From assembly GCA_963775295.1 (NCBI GenBank), contig CAVZIK010000006.1, positions 3,496,349 to 3,560,348 of the forward strand: a DNA stretch of 64,000 nucleotides, read 5' to 3'. The stretch is from JAMDEO01 sp963775295 (GTDB taxonomy: Bacteria; Actinomycetota; Thermoleophilia; RBG-16-64-13). The notes under the pieces were generated by a model. The model saw nothing but the letters and a program-made list of their open reading frames with translations. It was not told the DNA's origin and did no database searches. A program made the position numbers and the translations under genes. This document shows, piece by piece, positions 18,677-27,870 of the stretch. Each line of letters starts with the position of its first letter. Positions within the stretch are counted from its first letter, which is position 1.

Positions 18677-19978
18677 TTACGGGATGGACGGGGTCACCCA
18701 TTTCACCAGATCCATCTTGTCGCCCGAGATCTTGGTGATGGCGAACGGGATCACGGCTTGATGGTTGACTCCATAGGTCTGGAGGCCACCCATAGTCCCG
18801 TCCCCTTCAAGTGTCTTGAAGCTCTTCATGTTCTCCCAGGCTTTGGCCACTGCGGTCGTGTCCAGGCTCTGAGCAGCCTCGATGGCCTGCGCCAAGACCC
18901 AAAGCGCGTCGAATGGCCGAAGGTAGTCCCAGCTCACCTCGTTGTACTTAGCTTTGACCTTGTCCACCATCTCTTTCATGAGCGGGGGAATGTTCGTGCT
19001 GTTAAGATCCGGTGCCGGGACGATGCAATTCGTGGCCAACTGAGGACTGGCGATCATCTGCACGACATTCGGATCAGTCGGAGACAGGTTGTAGATCGGC
19101 CCCTCGAAGCCCTTCTCGCGGGCGGTCTTCAGAATACCTCCCATGAGCGGCGGCAGGGCGGTGCAGAAGACTGCGTCGGGTTCGCCCCTCATGACCTTGC
19201 TGATGATGGGAGAGAAGTCCTGGGTATCGACCGGATACATGATCGTCTCGACGTGCTGCAGGCCAAGGCCTTGGATCATGCCCTTGACCTGATCAGCCAA
19301 CGTTACGCCCGCGGAGTTGTCGATGAAAAGCAGAGTGATCTTCTTGGCCTCTGGAGAGGTTTCCATGTGGTACTTCAGCATCTCCATGGCGAAGTCGTGC
19401 GGGCAGATGGGGACTCGAAAAGTGTAGGGCATTTGCGCGTTGAGTTCGGTCTGGGTGCCCTCCCCGTGCCACAGGCTGCGGAGGACTTTGGCCGGCTCGG
19501 TGACCGCCGCTGCGGCCGCCGCGATCTGTGGGCTGATGGTACCGACGATGAACTTCACCTTGTCATTCTCGACGAGCTTGGTCGCCGCGGTAACTCCACT
19601 GTCAGGCGTCTCACCCTCATCCACGACGACCAACTGAATCTTGTAGCTCTCGCCGTTGATCTTGACGCCACCGTTCTGGTTGATCCAATCGGCGCAGATC
19701 TCGGTCATCCTCTGGTGAGGGATACCTGCCGCCGAGGACATGCCCGTCAGGGGCGCCATCACGCCGATCTTGATGACCTTATCAGTCCCGCCCGAGGTAG
19801 CTGCCGTGGTATCAGTGCCGCCGACGGTTGTCGGGGTGCTCCCTGCAGTCGTATCCGCGCCGCCGGTGGTGCTGCTCACAGCCGGTTGGGACGTGGTCGT
19901 AGCGTCCGATCCACAAGCGCCGACGAACAGTCCGACGACGAGGATCAAGCCCAGTAGTATTAACATGGACCTGTTCAA
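18677..19978 (-). CDS. Substrate-binding lipoprotein of liv-type ABC transporter
   Basis: The 433-residue protein has a signal peptide with lipobox GLFVGAC (Cys near residue 22), a Thr/Ser/Gly-rich linker of about 40 residues, then a periplasmic-binding fold of the Peripla_BP_6/LivJ type (IKIGVMAPLTGMSSAAGIPH, then GTISPQIAAAAAAV and VFCTALPP). It would capture the substrate outside the membrane and deliver it to LivHM. A TTG start at 19978 is favoured because GAGGGGG lies just upstream; the ATG at 19966 is too far from it. Substrate not predictable from sequence alone: members of this family bind amino acids, aromatic acids and other carboxylates. Confidence 0.9.
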   Translation of the reverse strand: MNRSMLILLGLILVVGLFVGACGSDATTTSQPAVSSTTGGADTTAGSTPTTVGGTDTTAATSGGTDKVIKIGVMAPLTGMSSAAGIPHQRMTEICADWINQNGGVKINGESYKIQLVVVDEGETPDSGVTAATKLVENDKVKFIVGTISPQIAAAAAAVTEPAKVLRSLWHGEGTQTELNAQMPYTFRVPICPHDFAMEMLKYHMETSPEAKKITLLFIDNSAGVTLADQVKGMIQGLGLQHVETIMYPVDTQDFSPIISKVMRGEPDAVFCTALPPLMGGILKTAREKGFEGPIYNLSPTDPNVVQMIASPQLATNCIVPAPDLNSTNIPPLMKEMVDKVKAKYNEVSWDYLRPFDALWVLAQAIEAAQSLDTTAVAKAWENMKSFKTLEGDGTMGGLQTYGVNHQAVIPFAITKISGDKMDLVKWVTPSIP

Positions 19979-20041
19979 AGTTCCCCCTCTCTCTGTTAGT
20001 TCATTCAGCCTACATACCGCTGCCCCTGCGCGCTCTCCTCT

Positions 20042-21478
20042 CTATGGCAAGATCACCCCCTGGTTCAGCAAGTTGCTCTGCAAGGCCCTGCGATCCACGT
20101 CCCGCACACTGCGGCCGGCATCGAGAGCCATGGCGGCAGCCGTGCCCGCCGCCTGTCCGAAGCACATGCAGTGCGGAATCAGATTCCAAAGGTCGTTGAC
20201 GTACTGGTCTGACGAGAAGCCCCTACACGCCACGAGAAGCCCCTCAATACGCTGAGGGACCAGGGTGCGGTAGGGGATATGGAGATTCGGATGATCGACC
20301 GCACGCCTGCCTGTGTCGTTGTTCGGAAAGACGGCGATGGTGTCGTCGAACCTGCGGTCGGCGAGCATGTCCTGTTCCGTGTAGGTGTACTCTCCCAGCA
20401 CCCGCTTACCGCCGGTGGTGCCCAGTTGGGGCGCGGTGAGCATGATCCAGCTACGCTCGAATCCGGGCACATTGTCCCTTACGTACTCCCAGCACTCGAC
20501 CAACATCTTGCGCGCCGCTACGTCGATGCTGGTCATCTCCTCGACGTCGGTCTGGTCCTTGCAGGGAATGTGAGGTTGAAAGGTCACCACGCCATCGTGG
20601 TTGGGGAGCATGTCCTGGAAGAACAGGTCGTTCAGAGTGCTGTCCCCGACGACTTCCTCCATCCACTTGCCAAGGCCGTCGGATCTCTGGCCAGGGGCTG
20701 ACCAGATCAGATCCGCATACTCTTCTGGATTCGAAGCCCGGAAGGCGTTGCGCTTGGCGATGTCGACATTCGCGATCCAACAGCCCATGGCCAGGTTGGA
20801 GATCCTCAAGCCCGGCCGGATATTCGCGTCGTAGTCAGCGCCCGCCGCCGCGAAGACGTCGCCATCCCCTGTACTATCGATGACCACCTTGGCCAGTATG
20901 GCCTGGCGTCCAGACTTACTCTCGAAGAACACGCCCGTAACCCGATCGCCGTCCATGATGGGCGCACTGCCCCAGCTATGGAGGAACAAATCGACTCCCG
21001 CCTCGCTCACCATCTGGTTGAGCTCGTTCTTGAGCAGCTCCGGGTCGGCCAGGCAGGTATAGATGACCCGCATCTTCCGGTCATCCGGGTGGTTGCGCAG
21101 GTAGAAGAAGCTGTAGTTGTGGTCCAGGTAGAAATCGACGGCGCTCTTGACGCTCCGACCCCAGCAGCTCTTGTCGGGAACGTGGGCCCCACCTCGGGCC
21201 ACGAGCCGATCGATGACCTCCTGGCAGATTCCGGCGATCCCTTGTTTCCCGTTGATGTCGGCGAGATTGGGGATGGCGTTGACCAGCCCGCCCGTAGCCA
21301 TGCCTCCCAGGTGGCCGTATCTCTCGAGAAGGACGACACGCGCCCCACTTCGAGCTGCGGCGATGGCCGCCGCCACTCCTCCTGGCCCACCTCCTACAAC
21401 AAGGACGTCGGTCTCCCGGGCGATCGGTATCTCCCGGGACGGCTCCGACACTGACGCTTTTTTCGCTTCGTTGACCAT
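20042..21478 (-). CDS. FAD-dependent oxidoreductase (FAD_oxidored family)
   Basis: The 478-residue protein has an N-terminal Rossmann FAD site DVLVVGGGPGGVAAAIAAAR, then LLERYGHLGGMATGG, and a late C-terminal ALDAGRSVRDVD region. This fits the PF12831-type FAD-dependent oxidoreductases that act on poorly defined small molecules. ATG at 21478 was chosen over the upstream in-frame ATG at 21556 because GAGG lies five to six bases before it and the Rossmann fold follows at normal distance. It is the first structural gene of the cluster, so it probably acts on the imported substrate or an intermediate. Confidence 0.85.
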   Translation of the reverse strand: MVNEAKKASVSEPSREIPIARETDVLVVGGGPGGVAAAIAAARSGARVVLLERYGHLGGMATGGLVNAIPNLADINGKQGIAGICQEVIDRLVARGGAHVPDKSCWGRSVKSAVDFYLDHNYSFFYLRNHPDDRKMRVIYTCLADPELLKNELNQMVSEAGVDLFLHSWGSAPIMDGDRVTGVFFESKSGRQAILAKVVIDSTGDGDVFAAAGADYDANIRPGLRISNLAMGCWIANVDIAKRNAFRASNPEEYADLIWSAPGQRSDGLGKWMEEVVGDSTLNDLFFQDMLPNHDGVVTFQPHIPCKDQTDVEEMTSIDVAARKMLVECWEYVRDNVPGFERSWIMLTAPQLGTTGGKRVLGEYTYTEQDMLADRRFDDTIAVFPNNDTGRRAVDHPNLHIPYRTLVPQRIEGLLVACRGFSSDQYVNDLWNLIPHCMCFGQAAGTAAAMALDAGRSVRDVDRRALQSNLLNQGVILP

Positions 21479-21565
21479 GTCGCCTCTGCACTCCATCAAA
21501 ACTGTGGACCCAGCATGTGGTCCCCCTGGAAGCCAGTTAGGACCCGCGTCTAGCATCCACTAATC

Positions 21566-21577
21566 TAGTGAATACTA
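21566..21577. promoter_or_regulatory. Candidate TetR operator upstream of the oxidoreductase gene
   Basis: TAGTGAATACTA lies about 88 bases upstream of the oxidoreductase start. It matches ten of twelve bases of TAGTGTACACTA upstream of the tetR gene, and both have TAGT-N4-ACTA symmetry. An overlapping dyad CACTA-ATC-TAGTG is at 21558-21570. Binding by the neighbouring TetR protein is inference. Confidence 0.5.
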
Positions 21578-21686
21578 TCCTTATAGCGCAGCGCAACTGG
21601 CGTGTCAACAGGCTTTTCGACCGGGCAAGTGCGGCTAGATCAGAAGAACCGGCAGACCGAAGCAAAAGGCAACGGTTGCGGCGGCG

Positions 21687-22331
21687 TCAGGAGCTTATGG
21701 AAATCCCTGGTTCGAGCGCTATTTGGTCGACTATGCCATCGAAGTAGTCGGCGGAGATGCCTTCCCTTACGACGTCGGTGAGCTCCAGGAGACCCGACAT
21801 GTCTTCTATCCAGTAGAACGAAATGATACGCAAGGCGACCTGCCTGGAATCGACCTCGGGACGGATTCTCCCTTGCCTCTTTCCCTCATCGACGATCTCC
21901 CTCAGTATCTCGATGATGCCTAGGCTCCTCTCCCGCACGCGCGCGCGCAGCCCTATCTCCGCCGGAGAGACGATGAATTCGAACATACGACTGACAAACC
22001 CGATCTTCCTACCCATTACCTCGTCGGTATGACCTCGCCCTAGGTCTCGGAGTTGCTGGATCGGGTCGATTCCGGGTTTCAACCGTATCAGGTCCTCTAC
22101 CCGGTCAAAGAGCACGTCAAGGGCACTGACGAGCATGTCCTTGCGGTTCTCGAAGTAGCTGTACAGGGTCGGTTCGGTGACTCCGACATCAGACGCAATC
22201 CGTGCCGTGGTCGCACCGTTCACCCCGTATTCGTCCACGAGTCGGAGAACGGCCTCGATGATCTCGGTTCTACGTCCTGCGGCCCGTATACGCCTTTGTG
22301 ACCAGCCTGATATCTGCGTGCTATTTCCCAT
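21687..22331 (-). CDS. TetR/AcrR family transcriptional regulator
   Basis: The 214-residue protein has an N-terminal HTH (GATTARIASDVGVTEPTLYS, then YFENRKDML) and a divergent ligand-binding C-terminal region. It is transcribed in the same direction as, and just upstream of, the oxidoreductase/liv/glc cluster. A perfect 14-base palindrome lies 55 bases upstream of its start, and a similar dyad lies before the next gene, so it probably represses both its own gene and the cluster. The inducer is probably the transported substrate or a derivative (inference). Confidence 0.9.
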   Translation of the reverse strand: MGNSTQISGWSQRRIRAAGRRTEIIEAVLRLVDEYGVNGATTARIASDVGVTEPTLYSYFENRKDMLVSALDVLFDRVEDLIRLKPGIDPIQQLRDLGRGHTDEVMGRKIGFVSRMFEFIVSPAEIGLRARVRERSLGIIEILREIVDEGKRQGRIRPEVDSRQVALRIISFYWIEDMSGLLELTDVVREGISADYFDGIVDQIALEPGISISS

Positions 22332-22385
22332 CCAGTCACCGTTTAGAGTTGAAACGGCGGTCGCCGTGGGAGTCTATTGTCTCCC

Positions 22386-22399
22386 CTAGTGTACACTAG
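22386..22399. promoter_or_regulatory. Palindromic operator upstream of tetR gene
   Basis: CTAGTGTACACTAG is a perfect 14-base palindrome in the intergenic region 55 bases before the tetR start, a typical place for an autoregulatory operator. Its core recurs in altered form at 21566-21577. Confidence 0.6.
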
Positions 22400-22587
22400 C
22401 CAGCCGCCGAGTTTCCAACTGGAGCCGCAAGGTCCTCGTTGCTTCGCTGACTACTGGACTATATGTCCGGCAGGGGCGAAAGCGTTACTCCACCCACATC
22501 GCCGTCGCTCCTCTTAGTGGCCCGCAGAGCCTGGAGCCATGGAGCAATCCAGCGCGCAGTACTTTCGCCCTTGGACGCTTCCCTCGC

Positions 22588-24198
22588 TCACTGACTCTGC
22601 GCGGCCTCCAGTTCAGGAGCCATCCAGCGGGTGCTGAGTCCCTGTCCGACGTTGTAAGCAACGACCCGGCGAAACACGGGGGCTCCCTTCTGGTCATCAA
22701 CCTTGACATTGAGGCCGGAGATCTTGGCCCCGTCCTTGTTCAGGGTTCGACCCGCGGTTTCCAGAGGAGCGCTGAACTGCTTGACCGAGGCTGCGACCGT
22801 GCTCCGATCAGGGACCGAGCCGACGGCAGTGATCACCCGCCCGGAGGGATCTTCGGTTACCTCGAAGGACTCGAGGGTGACTCCGGACGCGGACGCGCCT
22901 TCCTGGGCAATCTTTCTGAGGCGGTCAGTGGTTTGCTTGAGACCGAGGGTGGCTGGCTTGTCCCACTCCGGACCGGCAGCAGCAGATAGTTGGTAGACCT
23001 CGCCCAGTGAATACATCGTCTTTGACCCATCCCCGTCCACCTTGACAATCTCCAGGTAGTGCAAGGGCACACCCTGACGGATGGCAGTCACGGTCAGACG
23101 CTGGATTTGGCAGATGACGAACGAGTAGTCCATCGATGAGAAAACCGATGCCGGAAGCTCGAGAGCGACAAAGGGAAGAACGTCGCCGGTTTTGGTGTTG
23201 TCTTTCAGCATCTTTTCCGTATTTGGATCGCCAGGGCTGGTTGTCACCCGGAGGACCGGGATTCCGGCGGACTGCCACATCGAGGTGAGTTGATCAACGT
23301 ATCCCTTTGCCTCAGGACTCACTTCGGGTGCGTTGCTGTTCGCGGAGGGCAAGGTCGAAGTCGGACTATCGGTGTCGCCCATCTCGATGATCGATGCAAT
23401 GTAGGTGAGAAGCTTCTTCACTCCCTCCTTGTCGAGCATGAGTGCAGCAGATGAACTCCCCCTGAGCGCTTGCGCCACTCCCACCTGGATCATCAGCTTG
23501 TCTGGGCGCACAAACCAGGTAATGAGACTCTCGTGGCCGTTGCCATAGTCATAGCTCGGCATGATGAGGCCATGCCCGTTGGGAGTGTCAAACTCCGGAT
23601 ACTGCATGGGATTGTCACCCGCAGGGATCTTGCCACTCTCCTCGCGGTGAATTGTCATCCTAAGATGGGCCCCGTCCAGGAGCGTAGCGTCCTTTCCCGA
23701 GCCCTTGGTTTCCGCAGGCACGATGATGATGTCCATGAGCACACTCGCCTGCTCCACAGCCCGGGCCACTCGCCAGCCCTTGCCTGGATAGAGAGCAAGA
23801 ACCGCCTTGCCCAGGTTCTCGGCCCAAGGGCTGGGCCCCTCATCGACGGTGCCAGAAACCCCGGTCGAATTTGGGGTGGGGTAGGGGTTTGAAAGAAGGG
23901 CCTGCGAGCTGCCGCCCGGCCCTTGGGGGCCCGTGGTCTGGTCGCTAAGGACCAAGATCGAACGATCCTTACCAAGGTGTCGTGAGGCCTCGAAGATTCC
24001 GGTAACCAGCCCGGCGATAAGGACGAGGGTGAGACACGCTAAGGCCAGTGCCCTTACCCGTCGTGTCCGGGGGAGTCGGCTATGTTTCCTTCCCACGTTC
24101 TTCCCTAGGCTCGCCTCGAACGCTTGCGTATTCACCCGCGGCTCTAGGCGTCGGTAGAGAGTGCGGATCGCCTTGTCGGTATCGTGACTGTCCATCAT
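22588..24198 (-). CDS. Membrane anti-sigma-type protein, pair 1 (536 aa)
   Basis: An ATG overlapping the stop of the upstream ECF sigma gene (ATGA), with GGAGG before it, starts a protein with a basic cytoplasmic N terminus of about 50 residues, one membrane helix (ALALACLTLVLIAGLVTGIF) and a large external domain. Position and topology fit an anti-sigma factor. The cytoplasmic part resembles that of the second pair (IRTLYRR and RVNTQAF here, IRRLFRD and RLDTYLF there). The external domain is unlike the other one and I do not recognise it. The open frame upstream of 24198 is only the sigma gene read in another frame. Confidence 0.75.
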   Translation of the reverse strand: MMDSHDTDKAIRTLYRRLEPRVNTQAFEASLGKNVGRKHSRLPRTRRVRALALACLTLVLIAGLVTGIFEASRHLGKDRSILVLSDQTTGPQGPGGSSQALLSNPYPTPNSTGVSGTVDEGPSPWAENLGKAVLALYPGKGWRVARAVEQASVLMDIIIVPAETKGSGKDATLLDGAHLRMTIHREESGKIPAGDNPMQYPEFDTPNGHGLIMPSYDYGNGHESLITWFVRPDKLMIQVGVAQALRGSSSAALMLDKEGVKKLLTYIASIIEMGDTDSPTSTLPSANSNAPEVSPEAKGYVDQLTSMWQSAGIPVLRVTTSPGDPNTEKMLKDNTKTGDVLPFVALELPASVFSSMDYSFVICQIQRLTVTAIRQGVPLHYLEIVKVDGDGSKTMYSLGEVYQLSAAAGPEWDKPATLGLKQTTDRLRKIAQEGASASGVTLESFEVTEDPSGRVITAVGSVPDRSTVAASVKQFSAPLETAGRTLNKDGAKISGLNVKVDDQKGAPVFRRVVAYNVGQGLSTRWMAPELEAAQSQ

Positions 24199-24746
24199 TC
24201 TGCCTCCAGGACCTTGCGCAAGGTCTCCCGTGCTCTTGAGAGGTGACTCTTCACTGCGCCTTCGGAGATGTTCATGACCGCCGCTACCTCGGCCACCGAG
24301 AAGTCGGAATGGTAGAAGAGGGCCGCCGCTGTTCGCTGACGAAGCGGAAGAGGGCCAAAGATGGCCAGAGCTTCGGAGCGACCTTCCCACTCCACTCGGT
24401 TGTACTCGGGTGGCGACGCATCGACCAGCCGTTTGAATAACCTGGCTGTGCGAAGCAATCGGCGCCGGTAGTCCTTGGAGCGGTTGACACCGACGCGGTA
24501 GAGCCAAGCGACCGGGTCCTCGAACTTCTGAACCTTGTTCCAATGAAGGTGGAGTTGGAGAAAGGCATCTTGGGCCGCATCCGCTGCCAGCTCCGGATCG
24601 AGAGCGACCAGGGTGAGACTCTGCACCAGGCGGGGGCCATGTCGCCGAACGAAGGCTTCATAGCTCGCGGTCCAGGCCGCTCCGTGACGTTGCTGACCGG
24701 CTCCGGTCACCGGATGTTCACTGAGCACAGTGATTGGTCTCGTCAC
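24195..24746 (-). CDS. ECF-type RNA polymerase sigma factor, pair 1
   Basis: The 183-residue protein shows sigma region 2 (LAADAAQDAFLQLHLHWNKV, then DPVAWLYRVGVNRSKDYRRR) and region 4 (LPLRQRTAAALFYHSDFSV, then AAVMNISEGAVKSHLSRAR). The layout is that of the ECF subfamily. It is translationally coupled to the membrane protein downstream, which probably holds it inactive. The GTG at 24746 sits almost on its GGGAGG, so a later start such as GTG at 24728 is possible. Confidence 0.88.
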   Translation of the reverse strand: MTRPITVLSEHPVTGAGQQRHGAAWTASYEAFVRRHGPRLVQSLTLVALDPELAADAAQDAFLQLHLHWNKVQKFEDPVAWLYRVGVNRSKDYRRRLLRTARLFKRLVDASPPEYNRVEWEGRSEALAIFGPLPLRQRTAAALFYHSDFSVAEVAAVMNISEGAVKSHLSRARETLRKVLEAE

Positions 24747-25073
24747 CCCTCCCGCGTCTCGTGGTGTGGCTTCCCAACTAGAACGCTGGAAAGACCCTCG
24801 CGGGTTTACACGGCGACTCAGTTCAATCGTATTTCTGGGGCGCGACAGGACCTGCAGACTTCACTTTGAGGTCCCGCGGGGGCCAGGCTATTCCTCGCCG
24901 CATCTTGTATCCAGACACTATATGCCCGGCAGGCCTCGATCATTGAGCGCTCACAGCCAGCGCGCCTTCCGTTCTGCACCACCACCCTTTTTCGGGTATG
25001 AGCAGGGGTAGCCAGGGGATGCAAGCCGCGTCTTGAACGATCTCGCGACTAGGGAACTACCCTGTTGGATCGC
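24747..25073. other. Gap between the two sigma/anti-sigma pairs
   Basis: This holds the presumed promoter of pair 1 and the 3' end of pair 2. I found no convincing ECF promoter shared with the region upstream of pair 2, no clear terminator and no small gene. Confidence 0.4.
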
Positions 25074-26891
25074 TCAGTAGCGTACGACGCGGACTCCGCC
25101 GTCCCCGGCCTCCATCACATAGAGAAAGCCGTCATAGCTTGCGCAGACAGATACCTCCCGATACCCCCCGGCCCCAACCTGATCTGAGAGAAGAAAGTGT
25201 TCGAGCACCTGGCCATGAGTGTCAAAAAGCCAGACGCCTCGGCGAGTCTCCGCATCTGAAGTCCGCACAATCCCTGAGACCATGACCCGGCAGTTCCTTG
25301 AATCCCCATCGAGCGACTTCACCAAGGTGACAACGTCGACCTGCTCCAGTGAGAGGCTATCGTCCAGCCCTAGCGGGACGTCAAAGGGACCGCGAGGACC
25401 GGATACGCTGAGGTGTGGTCCGCTCTTCTCCATCTTGACCGACCCCCAGAAGGCTTGGCCGAGAGGAGTTAGTTCTGAGCGATTAAACGGCTTGCCGAAC
25501 GCAGGCCAAAGGCGGAAGCTCTGGACGGGCAGGATGTCCTCTTCTCCACCGGCACCCGGTTGACCCAGGTAGATGTGCGGACTTCCTTGGTCAAAGCGAT
25601 AGAGCTGGCAGAAGTATTGCATCCCTTTCGAACTAGAGACCTCGGCGTATGCGCCGTAACCCCCGATCGGCGCCCCTACGAGCCCGGTCACACTCAGTCC
25701 ATCTTGGGAGGCGGCAACTGAGCCGATGAGCCCCGAAGAGACACTGTATGCCTGCACCTGCCCCGTGCCTTTACGATCGTTCACGAAGAACGTGGCATCC
25801 GGACTGACGGCAATATCCTCGGGAGCTTCGGCCGCAAGCGAAACCTCCATAATCGGCTTACCCGACCTACTGAGAATCTGGACTTTCTCTGCCACCGGAT
25901 CAAGTAGGAAGAGACTTCCGCCCGGGCCCTCAGCCATAGAGTACGCACCTGGGAGCTTCGCGTTCGCAGGTGGAGCCGCGAACTGCCCGAGTGAATCTCC
26001 CCAATTCCCCTCGTAGATGACGGTCCCATTGTGGTTCAGGCTACCCTGCGCTTGACCAGTCTCGGCATTAAGAAGTGGCCCCCCCGAGAACGATTGAAGC
26101 TCGATCATGGTGACTCGGACAAGTGCCTCATAGGCCGCTCGTGCGGGAGAGACCTCCGGCGTAGGTGGCTGCGAGCTTGCCGATCGCACCCACATGATCT
26201 GCCAGCCAGTATCCGGCATGCGCATGAGAATCGTCGCCAGACCACCTGCTTTCGCAACCTGGGGTGCTCCGTCCGCGTCTTCCTTGAGTCCCAGGAAATC
26301 GAGAAGCTCGCGAGGGGGAGCAAGGACAAGGACGGGCCGAGTTTCGCTTTGTGCCCGGAAGCTTGAAACCGCCTCTTGGGGGGAGAGTTCGTTCCCCATG
26401 ATCCACACGGGCTTGGCTTGGCTCCAGCCGGGGACAAGTTTCTCGGGTATCTCAAGGGGGTTGGTAGGTTCTTCCCAGAAATCGGCAGATAGGCCATTTG
26501 GGTGCTGAGGAATCGTATCGACGTTGCCTGCCCAGAGTCCCTCAAGAAGGGTGTCTCGCCAGGCCTGAGAGAGATAGACCGAAGGGGATAGGGCGCTGGC
26601 TTCCGTGGTTCCGGTCGCAGGGACAGCGCCCAACGTGTCGTCGTTGATGACGATAACGCCTCCGTTGTTGCCGAGCCGGTGCGCGAGTGCGCTCACGCCT
26701 ATCCCCAGGGCGGCGATAACCACGACGGCTGAGGTGGCAAGTGCCACAAGTCTCACGGTTCTTGACCAGGCTCCCTTCCGGCGAGAGGGGAGCCTTTCGG
26801 CAAGCTCAGTTTTGAACAGATACGTGTCCAGCCGTGCTCGGTTATCACGAAAGAGACGTCGAATGTGCTCGTCGGTGCGATCGGTGTTCAT
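25074..26891 (-). CDS. Membrane anti-sigma-type protein with propeller-like domain, pair 2 (605 aa)
   Basis: An ATGA overlap with the sigma gene upstream starts a protein with a cytoplasmic N terminus of about 45 residues, a membrane helix (about residues 47-70) and an external domain of more than 500 residues. The second half has repeated strands such as GPGGSLFLLDPVAEKVQILS, APEDIAVSPDATFFVNDRKG and YDGFLYVMEAGDGGVRVVRY, resembling NHL or beta-propeller blades. It is probably an anti-sigma factor whose outer domain senses an external signal; the ligand is unknown. The N terminus is related to that of the pair 1 protein, the outer part is not. Confidence 0.75.
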   Translation of the reverse strand: MNTDRTDEHIRRLFRDNRARLDTYLFKTELAERLPSRRKGAWSRTVRLVALATSAVVVIAALGIGVSALAHRLGNNGGVIVINDDTLGAVPATGTTEASALSPSVYLSQAWRDTLLEGLWAGNVDTIPQHPNGLSADFWEEPTNPLEIPEKLVPGWSQAKPVWIMGNELSPQEAVSSFRAQSETRPVLVLAPPRELLDFLGLKEDADGAPQVAKAGGLATILMRMPDTGWQIMWVRSASSQPPTPEVSPARAAYEALVRVTMIELQSFSGGPLLNAETGQAQGSLNHNGTVIYEGNWGDSLGQFAAPPANAKLPGAYSMAEGPGGSLFLLDPVAEKVQILSRSGKPIMEVSLAAEAPEDIAVSPDATFFVNDRKGTGQVQAYSVSSGLIGSVAASQDGLSVTGLVGAPIGGYGAYAEVSSSKGMQYFCQLYRFDQGSPHIYLGQPGAGGEEDILPVQSFRLWPAFGKPFNRSELTPLGQAFWGSVKMEKSGPHLSVSGPRGPFDVPLGLDDSLSLEQVDVVTLVKSLDGDSRNCRVMVSGIVRTSDAETRRGVWLFDTHGQVLEHFLLSDQVGAGGYREVSVCASYDGFLYVMEAGDGGVRVVRY

Positions 26892-27475
26892 GAGTTAGCC
26901 TCCAGGATGTTCCTCAAAGCCGTGCGTGCTCGGTGAAGATGACTGCTCACAGATCCCTCGGAAATGCCCATGACCCTGGCGATCTCCGAGACGGAGAAAT
27001 CAGCATCGTAGTAGAGAACTGCGGCGATCCGTTGTCGGGACGGGAGTTCGGCAAGAAGGCTCATGAATTCCGCCCGCGGTTCCCAGTCCGAAGGGGTTGC
27101 GCGAACTGGGGCTGCATTGACCAACCGCTGGAAAAGACGAGATGCGCGGGCCATCGTGCGTCGATAGTCCTTGCAGCGGTTGACGCCCACCTTGAAGAGC
27201 CAGGCATCTGGACTGCCCGCCTTCATGACATCATCCCAGTGTCTATAGAGTTGCACGAAGGCATCCTGCGCCGCGTCGGCGGCAAGTTCCGGGTCAAAGG
27301 ACATGGCGGTGAGGCTGCGAACCAACCGCTCCGCCTGTCGGTTCACCACTCCTTCAAAGCTCTCCGAACTTGCGACATCGGCAAGAGTGCTTGTCACGGC
27401 GCCGCCATATTGATCCGCTTCACCCCTCAAGGCCGTAAGCACCCTTTCCGTCAAGACCGTTTGCCCACATAACAC
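26888..27475 (-). CDS. ECF-type RNA polymerase sigma factor, pair 2
   Basis: The 195-residue ECF sigma factor has region 2 (LAADAAQDAFVQLYRHWDDV, then DAWLFKVGVNRCKDYRR) and region 4 (LPSRQRIAAVLYYDADFSV, then ARVMGISEGSVSSHLHRART). It is clearly paralogous to the sigma factor at 24195-24746. A GTG start was taken; the first 50 residues are poorly conserved, so the start is uncertain. It is coupled to the anti-sigma-type gene downstream. Confidence 0.87.
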   Translation of the reverse strand: MLCGQTVLTERVLTALRGEADQYGGAVTSTLADVASSESFEGVVNRQAERLVRSLTAMSFDPELAADAAQDAFVQLYRHWDDVMKAGSPDAWLFKVGVNRCKDYRRTMARASRLFQRLVNAAPVRATPSDWEPRAEFMSLLAELPSRQRIAAVLYYDADFSVSEIARVMGISEGSVSSHLHRARTALRNILEANS

Positions 27476-27835
27476 GTACTCTAGCCTCTCGGAGCGTTAC
27501 CTGGGTCCTGCGCCGGTCGTCCACGTCTGTCCGAGCTGCTGGAAACGGTCGGGTACCTGCCCGCACGCTACGCGATACCAAGAAGCTGCATAGTCTCCGC
27601 GCAAGTGCTTCTGCCAGGCCGTACTGTGTGCGGCCTAAACAGACCAGTCCCCTCCAATGGCCCTCCAGGCGGCAGTTCTAGTTGTTTACCCGACGCTCGG
27701 ATAACTTCGGCCGCCAAGTGCCGGGCGAGACGAATTCCTTGTACGCATCGGGTTGCCCGGGGTGATGTAGTTGGCGGGCTAGACCACAGAGTGGGTTCGC
27801 GCAAGGGCAAACGGATCAGAACTAATCAACCAGCA
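27476..27835. other. Intergenic gap before the defence island
   Basis: Divergent promoters for the sigma gene (left) and the 27871 gene (right) must lie here. The short ORFs present lack initiation signals and recognisable products. No RNA gene or repeat was seen. Confidence 0.4.
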
Positions 27836-27864
27836 TTGACGTGTGCCTGACACAATGATATCGT
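27836..27864 (+). promoter_or_regulatory. Sigma-70-like promoter giving a possibly leaderless transcript
   Basis: TTGACG at 27836-27841 is followed after 17 bases by TATCGT at 27859-27864. The GTG start of the next gene is at 27871, about where transcription would begin, and no Shine-Dalgarno sequence is visible. The mRNA may therefore be leaderless. Confidence 0.5.
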
Positions 27865-27870
27865 TGTGTT

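Noticed and set aside
18758..19957. A 399-codon plus-strand ORF opposite the substrate-binding lipoprotein.
   Set aside because: Antisense frame of a high-GC gene; the minus-strand product has a clear lipobox and binding-protein fold.
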